Shown: piece after piece, positions 59,758 to 64,000 of the stretch | Position numbering within the stretch: position 1 is the first letter of the stretch | Layout of the letters: each line of letters begins with the position of its first letter | Assembly (NCBI GenBank): GCA_033977485.1 | Contig: CM066988.1 | Span: forward strand, 53,133,649-53,197,648 | Length of the DNA stretch: 64,000 nt | From: Hydrangea macrophylla | Taxonomy: Eukaryota; Streptophyta; Magnoliopsida; Cornales; Hydrangeaceae | Direction: 5' to 3' | Made by a program: the position numbers and the translations under genes | Notes under the pieces: model-generated | What the model saw: only the letters and a program-made list of their open reading frames with translations | The model's database searches: none | What the model was told of the DNA's origin: nothing

Positions 59758-60195
59758 TGTTACCTAGCGGAATAGCCCGACGGATCGCCGAACGGTGTTG
59801 TTACGAGCCCGGCGTCTTCACCCACGAACTGCTGCTCCATGTTACCTCCGTGCACTCTCTTATGCATCGCCTAGGTCGTAGAGGACGCTTTTTGAGCCAT
59901 CCCCATAAAAGTCACGCGCTAGATCCCAAGCCCTTGTGGTGATAGGCTAGAGAGAGAAACCGTGGGGAGAGAGAGAGAGAGACTGCATGAGATAGAGAGA
60001 GAGAGAGAGAGAGGCTGAGATTTTATGTCTCCTTAGGTTTTCAATATGTAATACACACACATATATATAAGCACAACGAAAACCTAACAGGCTTGGGACT
60101 CCAAAGCCCGTAACTTGGTGTCCAAGCCAGGTCTTATTGGACCTAGTCCAATAACATGTGGGTGCCCGTATGGCCCGACCACAATATGTGTTACA
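59758..60195 (-). repeat. 3' LTR of a Ty1/copia element
   Basis: 438 bp, minus strand, starting TGTAACACATATTG and ending TAGGTAACA. It has GA/CT runs at 59970-60012 and a TATATATA at 60061-60068. The partner LTR and target duplication lie outside the window. Confidence 0.78.
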
Positions 60196-60211
60196 TCTCC
60201 CACTCACCCAC
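60196..60211 (-). other. Polypurine tract of the copia element
   Basis: Minus strand GTGGGTGAGTGGGAGA ends at the LTR start TGTAACAC. Confidence 0.75.
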
Positions 60212-61249
60212 ATAGGGTTAGTTCTAAAACTAATCTCTCAACACAACGGAACTTCTCAACTCTTCATACAGGGAAATAGAACGTGCGACCTTACGAAAAG
60301 AAAGTACAGCGACAGGAGTGTAATGCCAAACCATCACCATAACCAACAAGACACATCACTCGGAAGCTTCTTGTGCATGCCTTAGACGATTCAACCACAC
60401 CAGACATAGCATTCTCAATCCCTCGGTGAAAAGAAGTGCTGCACCACCTCAATGTAATGTACTCATGACATATCAGTAACAAAATACGATTGTCGCAGGC
60501 CTGCTAATGAGTCACAAAAACATGGTGTGTTATTGAATGGTCTTCCCTGAGCCCACATGTCAATCCGACTAACTAACCGCTTTCCTAGACACGCCCCATA
60601 GAACGGAATTGCCTCGTCGTCCTAGGATAGCATGCTAAAGTAGTTGTCATCAAGCATCCTCTTCATGACATAGTCTCAAGTCGTGAAGGCAACCAGTTTG
60701 TAGGATAACCAATGTCTTGGATATGCTACATGGCTCACACAGCAATGAAGAGGAATCCATTCACTGCTCCACAATCGATCGCAAAAGCACATATAGTATG
60801 AAATGTATGCTATGGCGTTCTTCCATAAAAATGGGCATGTCACTCTATGTTTGGAAAACAAGTAACGCCATACGAATCTTAGTCTAGACGTTACACAAAA
60901 CGTCTAACCAGAGTTTTCCAGCACAGTCGCCACTCCTGGCGTTTGTCTGAAAACTCACATTCGGCTATAAACAGGCTACATAGAGTCGTGGGATATCTCT
61001 ATGTTCGACCAAGTATAAGGTCTCATCTTAGATCCATCTAAGGCGACATATAGAAATAGCTGTTCTTATACTGCATAGATATAAGTGTTCAAGCTCGCTT
61101 TCTAAGCGCTATGGACACATATGTCCTAGCTAGCTATCTAAGCGCTATGAACACATGTCTCATCTTGCTCGCCATCTAAGCGCCATGGACACGCATGTCC
61201 TAGTTCGCTATCTCGGCGCCAAGGTGAATCACCCGTGTGAGCAGGTCGA

Positions 61250-63900
61250 TTCAAGCCCGGTGACATATAAAAAATGTGCATTCATTCCATTTATAACAAA
61301 TATATATGGAAACCAACTAGTTTGTAAAAAAAAACTTGAATAATAATGTCAATACCACAATAAAATGTCTAAGCACATCAAATCCCCCAATGGAGATGTG
61401 CCTTAAGACAACTTCCCTTTGTGCAAACCACATCTCAAATGTGACACGTGCTAGAATGGTTTTGAAATCTTTTGCATATGCTCAGGCTTACGTGCTATCA
61501 CCTTCGATGAGCACAACCTCATCACAATGAGATAAAGAGCCTAGCCACTGCAAAAACTCTTCAACCAAAACAGCTTCTCTAACAGCTACAGAGCACACCA
61601 CTATTATGCTTCCATCGTGGAGAGCATAAGGCAAGGTCAACAGTACTCCTGCGAACAAATTGCAAGATACTCTTCACTACTCTCTAGTGATAGGACTATG
61701 GTTGCTACGGCAACGACTAATTAAACAAACCGCATAGAAGACATCTGACCGAGTACACACATTAGCATACTTCAGATTCCCCATTACGGACGCATATGGC
61801 AAACTGGACATTTGTTTCCTCTTCTCATTATTCTTAAGACTTTGATCTAAGGTCGAGGAGAGTCCCTAAAAAATGGGATGTCTATGGGTTTTCAGTTTTT
61901 CATGTGAAAACGTTCAAGAACCTACATCTTGTAAGTCCCTTAAGACAAACAGAGGAGCTTCTGAGAACAATATCTCACAGTCTAAACTTCCAACACATAG
62001 TTGGAATCACCCATGTCCTCAATCTCAAACTGAGAGGACAACCACTCTTAAGTGGTGACAATAAAACTCATCTCATTCCCAGCTAAAAGGACGTCATTAC
62101 CATATAAAGAATTAGAACACTTTCCTTGGACCATTTAATGTACACACATTGTACCATTGCCTAGACGATTGTTAACTTGAGATAATAAATAGATCGTTTG
62201 AGACAGCACACTTTTGCGCTCATTCCCTTTGGTCACAACACTAATGGGATGATCCATATTTATCTCGTCGCCTTGTTCTCCATTCAGAAAAGAACGGTTT
62301 AAACATCTAACTAAAAAAGGTTCAAAAACTAAATATGCGACAATTGCTAGGATAAGGCAAATGGAGTCAGATCTCACCCTTTGGGAAAACATGTTTCCAT
62401 GGTCTATACCCTCTCTGGGTACAAACTATCGCCACAAGGCGCGCCTAATACTTGTCAATTAAACTATCTACCTTGCGTTAGATTTTGAAAACATACTTGT
62501 CTCCAATAGTCTTACGCACAGGCGGAATGTCAACTAACTCCAAGACTTTATTTGCGTCCATAGAGCTTATCTCATCTGGTATAGCAACTATCCACTCAGT
62601 TTCAGCAAACGAAGAGAAATTCCTCAACAAAAGAAGTAGGCTCATCCTCATCCACTTGTGCACACATTTGCACACATATGAAAATGTCTTCCTCAGTTTC
62701 AAACAGCGATAGGGAACTTTTTCCTCATCACCATACAGTGTACTACCTGAGAATCTTGAATGCCTAGTGGTGCACTCCCACTAGCGTCTAGCGGTGTACT
62801 CCCACTCGGGTGGAGACTAGTACCATTTTACAGCGATTATTGGATGTGGATTCTCAATCTTCCCACCCTCGCTTAAAGATGGCATGTTGTCTTTAACATC
62901 CTCCAACTCATAGAGGTCAAGATATCTCTAGGTAATACAAATCTGGGGAAGTCATTCTCATTATCATGTGGCACCATTTGTCATTCATATACCCGTTTGT
63001 TCATTATACATAACATAGGCTGTCGAGCTATTAAAATACCTTATAAAGGTATACTTTCTAGCTCTTGAGCATAGTTTCTCGTACTTATACTAGGTATAAT
63101 GAACATGATCTTCTGAGCTCCACGGGCGCAAATGCTCCAAAATGAGCTTTTCGCCTTTCCATAGCTCATAAGGGGGTAGAGGGAATTGACTGAGAAGAGG
63201 CACTCTAGTATGTAGGCAACAATCAATAGTACATCCCCCAAAACAACTTTGGGAGGTTGACTTGCGTCATCATTGTCCTAGCCATATCTAGGAATGTCAT
63301 ATTCCTTCTTTCTGCAACACCATATTGTTGCGGAGTTTTCGGAATAGAAAGTTGTTTGCGTTTCCCCTTTTTCCTCACATAGTTCCCAGAACTGATTAGA
63401 TAAATACTCGCGATCCTCACATCGCGCAAAATCATCTATAAAAGTGAGAAAATAAGAGGCGCCATGACGTGCCTTTACAACCATAGGTCCACAGACATTT
63501 GAGTGAACTAGCTCTAATGCTTGAGTAGCTCTAATAGCCTCTCTAAAAGGCTTTCAATATGCTTTGCCAACTAAGCAAGACTCATACATAGGCAGGTCAA
63601 CCTCAGCGAGTGGGCCCAAAAGGGCTTCTCGAGCTAATCAAGTCATCCCATTACATCCTATGCGTTCAAGTCCAGCATGTCATGTCTCAGAATAAATGAA
63701 TAACAGAGGAAACTAGAATTATATAAAAGAACTCTTAAGTAGTTATCCGTAGATAACCATGTCCTAGTAACACTACCACAAAAAAGTATCCATCTACCCT
63801 TACCATTGCGTTTAGGCCCACTGGCCTTGCACTTACTTCCACTTATGGAAGTAGTGGTCAAGAGTATAGCTATACGGTTCACCTTACCTTTTTGGGCGCT
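61250..63900 (-). pseudogene. Copia pol remnant
   Basis: Segments in different frames, from right to left: pre-integrase text (63882-63600), integrase with GASYFLTFIDDFAR (63460-63415) and TPQQYGVAERRN (63340-63300), RT start with DANKVLELVDIPP (62570-62525), RT middle with VRSDSICLILAIVAYLVFEP (62380-62310) and FLNGEQGDEINMD (62280-62240), RT end with FHMKN (near 61900), RNase H-like end with YANVCTRSD and EAVLVEEFLQWLG (61770-61530). Stops and frameshifts occur throughout. Confidence 0.82.
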
Positions 63901-64000
63901 CCGTATTCAGCTCAACATGTCAGAAGATGTCAAAACCAAAACTTTAACATTTCTGTTGTGGATCATGATTTGTTTTCTATGGACCCGCGAATCAGGCAAA

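Larger units (their letters stand above)
59758..64000 (-). mobile_element. Ty1/copia retrotransposon, 3' half
   Basis: Minus strand, running out of the right edge. Order on the minus strand: pre-integrase segment, integrase, reverse transcriptase, RNase H, purine tract, LTR. This order (integrase before RT) defines copia. Highly decayed. Confidence 0.88.

Overview
The window is nuclear DNA of a flowering plant, most likely a eudicot. It has a split gene with GT-AG introns and long AT-rich introns. It also carries large Ty3/gypsy elements primed from initiator-Met tRNA, Ty1/copia, LINE, Helitron, hAT, Mutator-like, Stowaway and PIF/Harbinger insertions. The species cannot be fixed from this window alone.

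Left third (1-27.9 kb): a retrotransposon nest. A complete Ty3/gypsy element (14-9077, TSD agtct, LTRs about 2.26 kb differing at roughly 30 positions by eye) sits in an older sequence resembling a Tat/Ogre LTR (up to about 11.58 kb). Next comes a decayed relative of the first element (about 11.6-27.87 kb). Its gag is split in the zinc-knuckle codons by a third gypsy element on the minus strand (14723-25262, TSD tgttt). All three gag-pol genes are broken.

Middle and right (29977-59124, minus strand): one intact gene of 20 exons, ubiquitin-specific protease UBP14 (USP5/isopeptidase T family). The exons join in phase into 809 codons plus stop. Its 29 kb length comes from transposons in the introns. 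These are a Helitron carrying an unidentified coding-like fragment, a LINE fragment, a Stowaway MITE, a palindromic Mutator-like MITE with a 9-bp TSD, a GC-rich hAT MITE, a 3.8-kb solo LTR, two sister hAT elements and a PIF/Harbinger element. Right edge (59758-64000): the 3' half of a degenerate Ty1/copia element, minus strand.

The most unusual signal is inside the LTRs. The first element has twelve copies of the palindrome CAGTCGACTG as six pairs, with 20-21 bp within a pair and 71-73 bp between pairs. The diverged relative keeps the pairing. The third element has TCGATCGA-type sites in pairs 19 bp apart repeating every 44 bp. The solo LTR has four hairpin cassettes with a constant core and different but self-complementary outer arms. 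The third element's LTR has analogous, partly two-armed cassettes at the same relative place, followed in both by a short open frame ending Y-x-[YF]-A-S. These look like constrained structural or binding modules. Their function is unknown and is inference only.
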